Assembly (NCBI GenBank): GCA_015499985.1
Contig: JAAAUF010000717.1
Span: 1-21,607 of the forward strand
Source of the DNA: Haplosporangium gracile
Taxonomy: Eukaryota > Mortierellomycota > Mortierellomycetes > Mortierellales > Mortierellaceae
Direction: 5' to 3'
DNA length: 21,607 nucleotides
Shown here: in pieces, positions 10,158-19,592 of the stretch
Layout of the letters: each line of letters begins with the position of its first letter
Position numbering within the stretch: position 1 is the first letter of the stretch
Position numbers and translations under genes: made by a program
The notes under the pieces: generated by a model
What the model saw: the letters and a program-made list of their open reading frames with translations, nothing else
The model's database searches: none
Told to the model about the DNA's origin: nothing

Positions 10158-10590
10158 GGTGATTGTATGTGTGTTATTTGTGCGGGTGAGAGGAAGAGGA
10201 CGAAAGAGTTTAAAGGAAAAGAAGAAAAAAGTGTGTGCGCGTGGAAAGAGACTCAGCCAAGCTCCAACTCGAAACGCCCTTGAGTCTGCTTCTTTTCGCC
10301 ACCATCTTACGCTGAAGGTCAACTGGTCACGTGCATTCTGGTGGTGTGAACTCGTCTGATTTTATTGTGTACTGGATCCTTTTGCATTGAAGGGTAATAG
10401 GATAAAAGAGATCAAGAAAAGAAAGAAAAAGAGGCACAAAGGATGAAAATAGGTGGACTAAAAGATAATAAGTAAGGTCAATAGAGGGGAAAAAAAAAGA
10501 GTATAGGCCGTCGAAGGAAAGGAAGGGGGACAATTTCAACAACATCCTTTGGTCAACCATATCGGTTGGATGTCCTGCAGAAAAGCCAAC
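10158..10590 (-). promoter_or_regulatory. Compact region: RHO1 3'UTR and CSN6 promoter
   Basis: Only 433 bases separate the RHO1 stop from the CSN6 start, both on the minus strand. A CT-rich tract on the sense strand lies near 10185-10240, just before CSN6. CACGTG (10328-10333) is about 170 bases upstream of the CSN6 ATG and could bind a bHLH factor of the Cbf1 type. No ORF of interest. Confidence 0.45.
10361..10366 (-). terminator. Candidate polyadenylation signal of RHO1
   Basis: AATAAA on the minus strand, about 225 bases after the RHO1 stop codon. It is the only perfect match in the RHO1-CSN6 gap, so RHO1 transcripts probably end within about 200 bases of the CSN6 start. Confidence 0.4.
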
Positions 10591-12099
10591 TTAAAGAACA
10601 AGACAGGTCTTGCTCTTGCTGCGACCACCCTTGGGCTTGGCCAACAAGGATGCGCGGGTAGCACCCTCAAAGACCTCACGAACACCCTCGCCAGTCTTGG
10701 CAGAGCACTCAAGGTAATCCCTAGCCTTGATATGACGAGCAATCTCGGCACCCTATCGTATTGATTGAGAGAAAAAGAGAAATGAATATGCAATGACAGA
10801 ATTAGAACAAGAGAAGGAGCATTCGTCCGTTGGGGAAAAAGGGAAAAGGGAACAAACAATCAAATCAGTAACAACAAAAACAAAGGGGGCGGAGAGATTG
10901 AATGAAGGTGCCATAGGGGAAGGAAGACAAGCCTGTTGATTGATGGTGGCGGTGGTGTGGTTGTTGTTGCTGAGCAAAAAAACAAAAAAAAATGGGTTGC
11001 CATCCACATACACGTTCAGGGGAGACGGGGGCCTGGTTGATCCTCCTCAATTCCTCGATGGTGCGCTGATCGTATCTCAAGTCCTTCTTGCAGGCAACCA
11101 AGAGAATGGGAAGACCACCGCAGAAGTGCTGGACCTCGGAGAACCACTGTAAGATAAGAAAAAATAGCGCTTTTTGGTTAGAGCCGAATCTATTTTTTTT
11201 TTTGGTCTTCCACGACATCATGACCTGTTCCTTGCTCCTTTGCTCCTTTGTTCCTTTTCTTACCTTCTCCTGAACGTTCTCGAGCGAGTCGGGCGAGTCG
11301 ATGGCGAAGCAGATGAGAATCACATGCGAGTCAGGGTAAGAGAGAGGGCGAAGACGGTCATAATCCTCCTGGCCTAAAAAAACGAATAAGAACAATGTGC
11401 GTGGTTAGAAGAGGATGTGCTGGTTGTGTTGCATGTTATGATACCATGTTGCTGTGGTGCAACGATGCTCAAGATGATGATATCAATGGATAATAGGAGG
11501 CGACACCATATCATAGTTTCATAGATTACCGGCGGTATCCCAAAGAGCGAGCTCGACGTGCTTGCCGTCGACCTCAACATCGGTAACGTAATTCTCAAAG
11601 ACGGTTGGAACGTAAATCTATCAATGGCAGGCGAAAGAAATGAAGATGGGTATTGAGCAAGAACAACTTTGTTTTCGACGTTACTTGCGCTGTTTTGCAA
11701 TGTAAAGTCTTAAATGGAGATATAGTCGAACGTGAAGTCTAGAATGAGAGAGGAGGACGCAGCGGCAAAGTACAGCACCCTTCTATCTCTCATATTTTCG
11801 GTCGTGATATGTTTGGGCGTCGAGTGCTGAGGGAAAGGCGACAAGGTATGACATTCCCTGTCATTCTGTCGTTCTCTCTGTCACTCTTTCTGTCGTTCTC
11901 TCTGCGTTGTTCATTCTGTCACTCTGTTTGTCTTCTGGATAAAACTCTCTCTGTCACTTTCTTTATCACTCATTTTCCAGCAAGGCGAATAAAAAGGACT
12001 CACCTCGGGGAAGGTTCCCTTGGAGAAGACGATGAGGAGACAGGTCTTTCCACAGGCACCATCACCAACAATAACGAGCTTTCGGCGGATTTCAGTCAT
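10591..12099 (-). CDS. RHO1: Rho1-type small GTPase, five exons
   Basis: Membrane-bound GTP switch that in fungi activates beta-1,3-glucan synthase, protein kinase C and the actin machinery at growth sites. Minus-strand exons are 12004-12099, 11530-11617, 11264-11373, 11012-11146 and 10591-10752, giving 196 aa. Introns start GTGAGT, GTAATC, GTAAGA and GTATGT. Motifs fall at RhoA positions: P-loop GDGACGKT (12-19), switch [10 protein letters not shown] with Thr37, switch II DTAGQED (59-65) with Gln63, ACKKD for guanine recognition, and [15 protein letters not shown]. The C-terminus has a basic stretch ([10 protein letters not shown]) and the box CLVL, predicting geranylgeranylation. The Cys in ACKKD, where animals have Asn, is usual in fungal Rho1. 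RHO1 could be mistaken only for a close Rho paralogue; [20 protein letters not shown] fits Rho1 well. An AG at 12120-12121 (minus sense CTCCATTAG), 20 bases before the ATG, may be the acceptor of a 5'UTR intron. Confidence 0.96.
11856..11965. repeat. Degenerate tandem repeat in RHO1 intron 1
   Basis: Three to four imperfect units of about 26 bases built on TCTGTCGTTCTCTCTG and TCTGTCACTCT. It lies inside the 386-base first intron of RHO1 (11618-12003). It reads as simple-sequence expansion with no coding character. Confidence 0.5.
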
Positions 12100-12560
12100 G
12101 GTTTGTTTTTGTTGGTTTTCTAATGGAGTATTAAGAAGACAAAAGTAGGAATTCGTTAGTAGGGCGTGTTGGTTTTTATTATCCCGAGTGTCGATTCTGT
12201 ATTTAGTGATGAGAAAAGAGCTTTCTTTAGCGTGTGTTTAGGAAGAGAAGAAGGAAGATAGAGTGAGAGTGATTGTGAACAAGAGAAAAAGACGAAGAAG
12301 GGGAAGGAAGGCTATGAAGAATGGGTGCTTCCATTGTATGGGTGAGTGGTGTGGAAAATGCGACAACTGGTCAGGAATTCGCATTCGTGAGAAGAGTCTC
12401 CTGTGGTAAGTAAGGACAACGAACGTACGAATGTGGTATGTGTGATTGAAACGAAGGGCTGAGTGAAAGTTGAAGGGAGTGAGTAGGCGTAGGGTGAAAG
12501 TGAATGGTGGTGGGAGTCGTAGCAAGAAGAGGAAGAAAAAAAAGGGCGCAAGTTGGCTGG

Positions 12561-12588
12561 CTGTGTGTGTGTGTGTTGTGTGTGTGTG
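12561..12588. repeat. TG microsatellite
   Basis: Interrupted (TG)n run on the plus strand, within the RHO1 upstream region. Confidence 0.8.
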
Positions 12589-13128
12589 CGTATGTGGAAG
12601 TGGAGTGAGTGAGTGAATGGAATTAAAAAAAGGAAAATGGAAAGGAAACACAAAAGGGTGTCGTTGTTCCTTATTTCAAAAAAGGCCTGTCTATCCATCT
12701 ATCTGCCTGTCTTTCTGCAAACATATGTGTGTGTATGTGGCCTCATTCATACATTCATTCAGTGTATCATAGCCGGAACTGGACCGAAAATAAAAAAAAG
12801 AGCGAGTAAAAATGTATAAAAAAAGGGCGGAGTGAAAGAGGCTTTTGGCTGACTCACTGACTGAAAGGAAGGAGAGAACACACTCACTCACTCGCGCTCT
12901 CTCGCTTGTTGACGAGGAAGAAGAAAAGAAAAGAATGAAAGGAAAGAAGAGAGTCGACGGTGGAAGGGAATAATCGATAGGTTATAGTCTAATAAATAAC
13001 ATATCAAAAGAATATCGAACGGACATGGAGCGAACGAGAAAAAAAAGACAACGACGACGACATATATAAAAATATGTCACGCACACATAAACGGGAGAGG
13101 AGAACGGAGTGAGAGTACAAGGGAGGAA

Positions 13129-13151
13129 GGGAAGGGAAGGGAAGGGAAGGG
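13129..13151 (+). repeat. (GGGAA)n tract, G-quadruplex motif
   Basis: Five GGG runs, each separated by AA (GGG at 13129, 13134, 13139, 13144 and 13149), flanked by more purines. It meets the usual rule for an intramolecular G-quadruplex with two-base loops, on the template strand of the RHO1 upstream region. Confidence 0.8.
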
Positions 13152-14005
13152 AGGAACAGGACAGAGAGAGGGAGGTACACTCGAGAGCCAACTTGTCGTC
13201 GTCCTTCAAAAATAACAATTAATATGAATGATAATAATAATCCAAGGAAAAAAAAAGAGCTCTTGGAGTAGAGAGTGAAGAGTGAAGGGTGAGAAGAGTG
13301 AGAAGTGAAGACAGCCCATGTAGACATGAAGATAGTACACTGAAGACTGGAAGGGAGTTGTTGCTGTTGCTTGTTGTAATAGTGTAAGTCGTGGTGAACG
13401 AGACATAAAGTGCGCGTGGTGTAAGGAGAAGCGAGCGAATGGGTGATGCTGACGGTGAGAGTAAGAGTAGGAAAGTCAGAGTAGTGAGAATGAGAATAAG
13501 AGTAAGGAGAGGGATGATGATGAGACTCACCTGAGAGAATAAAGTGAAAGAATGTAAGTAAAAAGAATAGGCGGATGTGGGAGTTTAGAAGAGGAGTGAT
13601 GAAAAGGTGAAGGGCGGGAGGGGTGGAAGGATGGCAAGAAGGAGAAGAAAGAGAAAAAGAGAAAAAGATGATGATGGGCGCGTGTTTGTAGCAGGGCCAG
13701 AAGGAGGAGGAGGAAGAGTCAAAATTGGAACTAAAAAAGAATCGCAGGCAACGTGTGACAAGGAGGACAAAGGGACAAGGGGAAAGGGATATGTGAAAAC
13801 GAAGGCGGGGCACAAAGGGGAACAGGGCAAGGCAAGGCAGGCGGGCAGGTTGGATGGATAATACACAGTGGTGGCAAAGTAGAGAGAGAGAGGGGTGAAG
13901 ACTGACAGGGCCCAAGCTGCGCGCATTTGCTTTGTCCCTATCAATACAAGCATCAACATGGCGGTGGACGTATGAAAAAGGAAAATAGACTCGCCTCGCT
14001 TATTC

Positions 14006-14053
14006 TTGTTCGAACACATCGTCAGCCCGTCCTTGTATCTCTTTTGTTCGAAC
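14006..14053. promoter_or_regulatory. Paired palindromic sites TTGTTCGAAC
   Basis: Two identical copies of TTGTTCGAAC (14006-14015 and 14044-14053), start to start 38 bases, each containing the 8-base palindrome GTTCGAAC. They lie about 350-400 bases upstream of NUP58 in the divergent promoter. They may be a dimeric factor site; no factor is assigned. Confidence 0.35.
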
Positions 14054-14407
14054 GCCCTTTTCTCATTCCGTGTGTGCAGGGAGGTCGACATACTTGAAAA
14101 GTAAAAACGTATCGTCACCTCAAATAAAGGGACAGAGGGACAGGAAAAGGGCGATGCTCCATCAAAGCCAAAACCACACAACGGTGAAAAATACAAAAGG
14201 AAAGCGAGCAAAGCCACCAACTTCCTTTTCTCGCTCTCTGCGAACGAAGACGCGTTTCTTCCTTCCTTTTTTGTTTCCTTTGCAACCTTCGTTAACCTTC
14301 ACAGCCTCCTTCACACCCTTCTTTTGCACCGCTTTCCTCCCCTTCCTCCACATTGACTTCATCACCAATAACCTTCAAACAAGAACACCGCGACTGAATT
14401 GACAACA

Positions 14408-17035
14408 ATGTCTCTCTTCTCAGGGCACGTCTCTATAAGCACGATCATGCGTCTCTCACTGTCACCAAACTGATCTAAATCATACGAGCATGATCGATTA
14501 ACCTGCACTCAACCTACACCTTACTTGACTATAGACTGGGAGCTGCCCCCGCGACATCTGCTCCAGCGAACCCTTTTGGAGGATTTGGCGCAGCATCAAC
14601 TGCGGCATCAGCTCCCGCCACTTCTGCTGCTCCCACTATCTCGCCATTCGCAGGATTCGGAACAACGCCTGCATCCGCTGCTGTAACCACAGCAAGCTCG
14701 CTTTACCCTAGTCTCACTCTCTCGACTGCCGCCACCTCGGCCGCTGCTGCCCCAAGTCTCTTTGCAACTGCTCCTTCGACTCTTTCAACAGGATCTCTCT
14801 TTGGTGGCTCCACCTCTACCGCAGCCTCGACCGCTCTTACCAACGCCGCCTCAAAGAACCCTCTCACCGCATCCACCTTATCCACCGCGCCTGCCGCCGT
14901 GTAAGTCTCTCTTTTTTCATTGAGTGTTCTCATAGGGTACAAGCATAGGACACAAGGCGCAGGACACAGGAAGAACACATGACACTGGACGCAGGAAATA
15001 CGCACGTTACAGGACGGGAGAAGCCTCTATGACACAGGACATAGGGACTATCTTTTAAACGCATTCAGACGCACATTGTCCAGGAGATGGAGATTCAGAA
15101 TTATAAATGCAGGATATCAACATTCAGTAGAAGATTCTGGGACAGCGCCTGAACAAACTTATCAGAAATGATGTCCTTTGCGATGTAACATGATGGCTAA
15201 CGCTTGTTAGAATTCCTTGATCAAAAATAGCGCACTGACTCCGGATACGATTGCAGGATCGACCAAATACACCGAACTTCCCGCTGACGCCAAAACCACA
15301 CTCGACCAATTCCAGTATGGACAATGTCATTGTTTTGAACACACTCTGGAGGACATCTGCCTGTTTGAATGAGACGCGTACAGGAGCCTAAACAGTACTT
15401 TGCGTCACCTACCTTCACCTTTTAGCACTTTCCTGCAGGGACAAATCCATCTCTCAGCCACCCTCACAGCGCGTCCATCGGAATTTCTGGATAAAATTTC
15501 AAAGGACACTACAGAATTGTCCAAGGTGCGTACACATTGACTGCAGTATATCAAAAGCTGGAAGCTCATGAGACACGTAACTAACAATCAAACTGAACCA
15601 TTCATCATTTTATGGTATATTAGAGACTGGAGACGTTGAATGATGCATTGGAGAGAGATACAAAGATGATTGGCGCCTTGCAGGATCAGGTTGTGCAAGA
15701 GTTCAAACAGGCCGACTCTGCTGGACGGATCATCGAGGCTTACGCAAACACATCGCATGCCAACTTTCTCTACGCAGGCAACAACTCTGCAGGACAGTAA
15801 GTTATTTGTTGCAGTGTTGCAGTGCGACATAGGCGTCATCTCAAGAAGCAGCCGTATCTTTGTGTTATACTTGAAAAATTGACATTTTCTTCTCTGCTAT
15901 CGCTTTACCAGATATTTCACTGAAAGATGCTTGAATTTCGAGGAACAACTTCGTCAATACAGGAGCACCATTGAGGTATTTATCGTTTAATTATTCGTAT
16001 TGATTGCAGGACAAGTCAAGGACAAGGGTGTTTCGCTCTTTGTTTTCGTTCCACACAGCTAATCTATATTCGATATACCAACCTTTACTTGAACAGGAAA
16101 TCGAGCGCCATCTGGCCTCGTATGGTTCCAGGAACCCTCAAGTGCCATATGGTAAGATTGTTTAATCTCTTTTCGACAGTGTTCACAGTGCACTCATCGT
16201 TTAGAAGTATGCTGATGCATCGTTGCTTATTCTTTTTTATTTATTTTTGTAAATAGCACTTACTGAAGTGTTGAGAAACCAACATGAAGGATTGCTGGCG
16301 ATTGCAGGAAGGGTGGCGGCTCTCCACGATGAGATCAAAGACAGGGAAAAAGCATACCTCATGTTCAGGAGAAAGTACTTTGATGACGAGACGGATCCAT
16401 TCCAGGCTAGCAACAAGCATAGAAAGACAGACACTGTCCATCATAGCCACAGTCTTCGTACCAGTGGGCGCTCGCCTGAAGGTCAAAAGTCATTCAGGGA
16501 GATTGCAAAGGAAACACTTCGTCCAGGCTCCGGTGCTGCTGCTGCTGCTCCTGCCGCAGGAGCCGCACCAGCTGTAGGAAGTAGCTTGTTCAATACCGCA
16601 CCAACTCTTGGCTCGACCTCTTTGTTTGGCAAACCTGCAGGATTTGGAGCTTCTACGACTACAACCAGCGCCGCCCCGTCCTTCTCCCTCACAGCACCCA
16701 CGTCCACAGCACCCACGACGGGACTCTTTGGTGCACCAGCAGCAGCAGCACCCACAGCAAGTCTGTTTGGCGCCCCCGCAGCATCAACAGCACCTACTAC
16801 TAGCCTCTTTGGTGCCACCCCTGCTGCATCGACTGCTGCACCCGCTACTGGATTGTTTGGAGCACCTGCAGCTTCTGCCCCAGCAACAGGATTGTTCGGA
16901 GCACCTGCAGCCTCTGCCCCAACGACTGGACTCTTTGGTGCCCCCGCAGCAGCAGCACCAGCAACCGGACTGTTTGGAGCGCCTGCAGCAGCTACTGCGA
17001 CACCCTTTGGTGGACTGAGATTGGGAGGCAAGTGA
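14408..17035 (+). CDS. NUP58: FG nucleoporin Nup58 (yeast Nup49 counterpart), eight exons
   Basis: Central-channel nucleoporin of the Nup62-Nup54-Nup58 complex; its FG repeats bind transport receptors. Exons are 14408-14424, 14535-14898, 15211-15314, 15426-15525, 15624-15796, 15912-15975, 16097-16151 and 16257-17035, giving 551 aa. The N-terminal Ala/Ser/Thr-rich part carries NPFGGFG, SPFAGFG and GSLFGG. Residues about 145-345 are the helical core: KYTELPADAKTTLDQFHTF, FTERCLNFEEQLRQYRSTI, IEEIERHLASYG, then HEGLLAIAGRVAALHDEI and EKAYLMFRRKYF. These match the order and character of human NUP58 (FEVQLQQYRQQIEELENHL and following). The C-terminus has eight xLFG motifs. Exon 1 is 17 bases and needs a GC-AG intron (14425-14534). 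The exon 2/3 border is uncertain: a GTGTAA donor with acceptor at 15210 (phase 0) or a GTAAGT donor at 14901 with acceptor at 15230 (545 aa). All other borders are phase-consistent. Confidence 0.88.
14945..15060 (+). repeat. Degenerate GGACACAGGA repeats in NUP58 intron 2
   Basis: The intron between exons 2 and 3 holds several imperfect copies of GGACACAGGA or ACACAGGACA (AGGACACAAGG, CAGGACACAGG, TGGACGCAGG, ACAGGACGGG, ACACAGGACA). Spacing is irregular. It looks like a small satellite-like expansion. Confidence 0.5.
16721..17007 (+). repeat. In-frame tandem repeat encoding GLFGAPAA units
   Basis: Seven units of mostly 13-16 residues, each starting G/S-LFG-A followed by an Ala/Ser/Thr/Pro spacer (GLFGAPAASAPAT type). 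Neighbouring units of 39 bases are close to identical at 16858-16980. This is the C-terminal FG region of NUP58. Confidence 0.85.
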
Positions 17036-17615
17036 GGAGCAACACCATTGTCCCAATCGATTCTTATTCAACTCACTCTGACACATCATAGGACAAACGG
17101 ATCTCTCAAAAAGAAAGTACACGATTAAAGCAATTATTGAGAGAATCTTATGAGCATGAGAGCTGTAAGAGGCGATAGATTAAAAGGCGAGAAGGAAGTC
17201 AGGGAGACTATTCACTAAAGACTAGAAATTAGAAATCAATGACAATAACAATGGCACGGCGGCGCTTTCTCCAACACACGGACTCAGAGCACAAAGGCCA
17301 TCGGGGAACAAACCTTGCTGACAGGGATAAAACATTCGGTGTTGGGCGAAGTTGCCTTTTTCTGGGTGTGCTCTCTAAGCGGATATGATGATGAGCTTTG
17401 GTTTTGATCATCCTTCCTCGTCTCTTTATCTGCCACCCTTTGTTTGTATTCATGGTTGGGTGGGTTGTGCTGTCTGTGAATAGAGCTGTGTGTTGTTTTC
17501 TTTCGTGTTAAAATGGAGGGATCGATCCATAATCAAAGAGCTTCTTATTTATCGCATCTGCTCCATTTTTTCCTTCCGTCAGTCCATTTTTTACGCCACC
17601 AATCTCAAACGCGGG

Positions 17616-17623
17616 TATTTAAG
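17616..17623 (+). promoter_or_regulatory. TATA-like box upstream of the gene at 18174
   Basis: TATTTAAG in GCGGGTATTTAAGCTCG, just before the CT-rich leader. Position and orientation fit the core promoter of the downstream gene; there is no transcript support. Confidence 0.4.
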
Positions 17624-17914
17624 CTCGCCCTCTCTTGTCCATCAGACTTCATTTCCTTTCACTCTCTCTCTCTCTCTGTCTCTCCTCTGCTTCCTTTTCC
17701 TCTCTCCTCTACTTCTTACCTCTTCTTACCTTCTTTCCTCCACTCTCTTTCCCATTCTGATCCTCATTCTCATACACCTCACCCCTCTGCTCTCATTGTG
17801 CATCCACTCTTGATTACCTTTTCATTCCCTTCTCATTGCCATTGACAATCACTTCCTACATCACACTCCAGTTCTCCCCCGGGACTGATTACAACTTTAC
17901 CGAACCTCATTCCA

Positions 17915-17932
17915 AAAACACAAACACAAACA

Positions 17933-17963
<31 letters not shown>
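17915..17963 (+). repeat. (ACAAAC)n/(CA)n microsatellite
   Basis: ACACAAACACAAAC units running into a pure CA run of about 22-24 bases, in the leader of the downstream gene. Confidence 0.85.
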
Positions 17964-18023
17964 GCGCGCATACATACTCTTCTTTCCAAGGAAAACAACC
18001 GCAACATTCCCTACAAGTACAAA

Positions 18024-18149
18024 GTAAGTGCCTTTGCTCTCTTTCACCCTTATTCGTCTGCTTTCTGGTCATACACACGGCTCTAATACCATGATATGCA
18101 CCTCAACTTGCCTGTTTAACTTTCTCTCTCTCTCTCTTTTCTTCTTTAG
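18024..18149 (+). other. 5'UTR intron of the gene at 18174
   Basis: 126 bases: donor GTAAGTGCC after ACAAA, TTTAAC near 18116, a (CT)n tract, and acceptor TTCTTTAG. The size and signals match the coding introns of this window. It contains no coding sequence. Confidence 0.7.
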
Positions 18150-18173
18150 CCCTCCTCTGCCTTAAGAGCCAAT

Positions 18174-19592
18174 ATGCCAGGCAGGCATATAATTCTTCCT
18201 TCCCTCGCGGTGCTGCCTGTTAGAAGTGATCCATTCGACAGCCGAGGCGCAAGTCAGCTCTGCTACATCATCGATGCATGCGATGACAAGTTCCAAGACT
18301 CGAACTTTTATGGCCACAGGAACGCTCAGACGCTCTATGCTTGCAAGATTATTCATGCCCCCAACAAGCTCCCATTTCTAATTTGGGTCAGCCAGTCTCG
18401 GATTCGGATGCACAAAAAATACAGCTACGACCGCGCTCAAGGATATATTGACAGGAAAAACATACATCTTGTCCTCGACCTCCTCATGGACGAGGACGAT
18501 GTTGAGGACGACAGTACTGCCAGTTGTTGAGGCATGTTTTTTTTTTACCGCTTTAACTCACTTAATATTTTCGTGAAAAATAACCAAGAGTCTAACCATC
18601 CATCTGTTTCCACTCTTTTAATATCAGGAACGTCACCAGTCCAACCCGTTGCGTTAGCTTCAAAACCTGCACCCGTTGTCGCCCAGCCCATTACTAACAG
18701 TACCTATAGTCTGCACGCAGGAGCATTTGCGTCAATTCACGGACAAGTACATGCAAACCTCACTTATACACCATCCGCCGCACCCGGATCCACAACTATT
18801 AACAATCGAACCCAGAAGCTTTATGGCACCGCGCCCGTTTTCGCACAGCTCGGCGTTAACAGTGGCAAAAGTCCCCTCCCAGGAGCATTCGTGCTTGCTC
18901 AAGGACAAGGACAAGGACAAGCCAATCTCGCCCACACGCCTTCTGCCCTAACCGAATTCTCCACCACCAGCAATCAAGCTCCAGGATCCACAGGCGCCAC
19001 ACCAACTGCTGCCGTCATGGCACCTCCGGCTCTCTTTCCTTCTGCCCCACAGCCAAGACACGGCAGCGTGAAGGCCACTCTCCCCACTACCCCCACTGCC
19101 GCATCGCCTGCTTCACCTCTCAGCTATTATGCTACATCTGCAGGAGTCGTGACAACAACAGTCAGTGCAACTAAAACCACCACAACGACCGAAGCACTGC
19201 CATCCGCCTCCGCATCTGAGAAATTCTCCTACCATACCCACCACTATTCCAGTTCTGGAGACCAGTCAGAGTTAGACTCTACAAAGAATCTAGCACAGGA
19301 GCAGTGGATGGCTCAGTTCTACGCCGTACGAGAAATCAAAAGGGCAAAGCAGGAGATTGAGGTGCAACGAGGGGCAGAGGAATTGAATGTCATGGCAAAA
19401 GAGAGTGAGCTGGCCGCGCGGGAAGCTGCTAGCGACTTGGCATTGGCGCGCGAGCAAATCGAGGGCCAGGACAATGGAGACACTGACACCAAGTGCTCTA
19501 CTTCCTCTGCCTCCAGCACCAATAGTAAGCAGGATTTCCAAAGCATGTCTTCTCGTACCATGGCCTGCCCTCGTCGACGTGGAACAGCTTGA
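18174..19592 (+). CDS. Uncharacterised protein: N-terminal folded part, low-complexity middle, C-terminal coiled coil
   Basis: I do not recognise this gene. Two coding exons are inferred: 18174-18513 and 18628-19592, giving 434 aa. The acceptor is strong (TCTAACC branch, ATATCAG at 18627). The donor is either GTACTG at 18514 or GTTGTT at 18523, both in phase. Residues 1-113 look like a compact domain of mixed composition (LPVRSDPFDSRGASQLCYII, NAQTLYACKIIHAPNKLPFL, KKYSYDRAQGYIDRKNIHLV) ending in an acidic patch DEDDVEDD. Residues about 115-310 are Ala/Thr/Pro/Ser-rich with two related segments of roughly 45 residues and a GQGQGQ run. Residues about 325-395 are a charged helix with coiled-coil character (AQFYAVREIKRAKQEIEVQR, ESELAAREAASDLALAREQI). 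The tail is Ser-rich and then basic. No signal peptide or membrane helix is seen. The start is the first ATG after the leader intron. The exons could also belong to two genes, but phase and splice signals favour one. Confidence 0.6.

Larger units (their letters stand above)
12100..14407. promoter_or_regulatory. Divergent promoter region between RHO1 and NUP58
   Basis: These 2.3 kb separate two genes transcribed away from each other. From about 12240 to 13900 the plus strand is purine-rich, so the RHO1 sense strand is CT-rich, which fits a long leader. Perfect or near-perfect donors on the RHO1 strand (such as CAG then GTGAGT at 13525-13530, and others near 12850-12890) combined with the acceptor at 12120 would allow a 5'UTR intron of up to 1.4 kb; the choice cannot be made from sequence alone. 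It also contains GT/TG microsatellites, a (GGGAA)n tract, a TATATAAAAATA stretch near 13064 and two copies of TTGTTCGAAC. The 200-300 codon minus-strand ORFs here are low-complexity Ser/Leu/Phe/His strings produced by the base bias and are not called. Confidence 0.5.
17836..18165 (+). other. Upstream ORF in the leader of the gene at 18174
   Basis: If the leader intron 18024-18149 is removed, the ORF that starts at ATG 17836 continues across the junction and stops at TAA 18163-18165, giving 67 codons and ending 8 bases before the main ATG. Its middle is translated from the CA repeat as an Asn/Thr/His string. It may lower translation of the main ORF or allow reinitiation; it is probably not a functional peptide. 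Confidence 0.35.
17036..18173 (+). promoter_or_regulatory. NUP58 3' flank, then promoter and leader of the downstream gene
   Basis: After the NUP58 stop there are about 450 bases with no gene. From 17490 the plus strand turns strongly CT-rich (17655-17830), forming the leader of the gene at 18174. A leader intron 18024-18149 has donor GTAAGT and acceptor CTTTAG after a CT tract. A (CA)n tract interrupts the leader at 17915-17963. ORFs of about 110 codons through the CT tract (17490-17845) are low-complexity. Confidence 0.5.

Noticed and set aside
10158..10322. Upstream in-frame start for CSN6
   Set aside because: The extension is Phe/Arg/Thr-rich leader sequence. The ATG at 10157 has an ideal context and gives the expected family length.
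13004..13915. 303-codon minus-strand ORF
   Set aside because: Ser/Leu/Phe/His/Pro strings without domain structure, explained by the pyrimidine bias of the RHO1 leader strand; neighbouring frames are equally open.
13585..14220. 211-codon minus-strand ORF
   Set aside because: Same base-composition artefact as the neighbouring long ORF; no conserved motif.
14070..14402. 110-codon plus-strand ORF just upstream of NUP58
   Set aside because: Low-complexity Lys/Arg then Phe/Leu/Pro strings from the leader region; not in frame with the NUP58 start at 14408 and without family character.
16483..17031. 182-codon minus-strand ORF opposite the NUP58 FG repeats
   Set aside because: Mirror of the GCA/GCC-rich repeat codons; it yields an Ala/Gly/Val repeat only.
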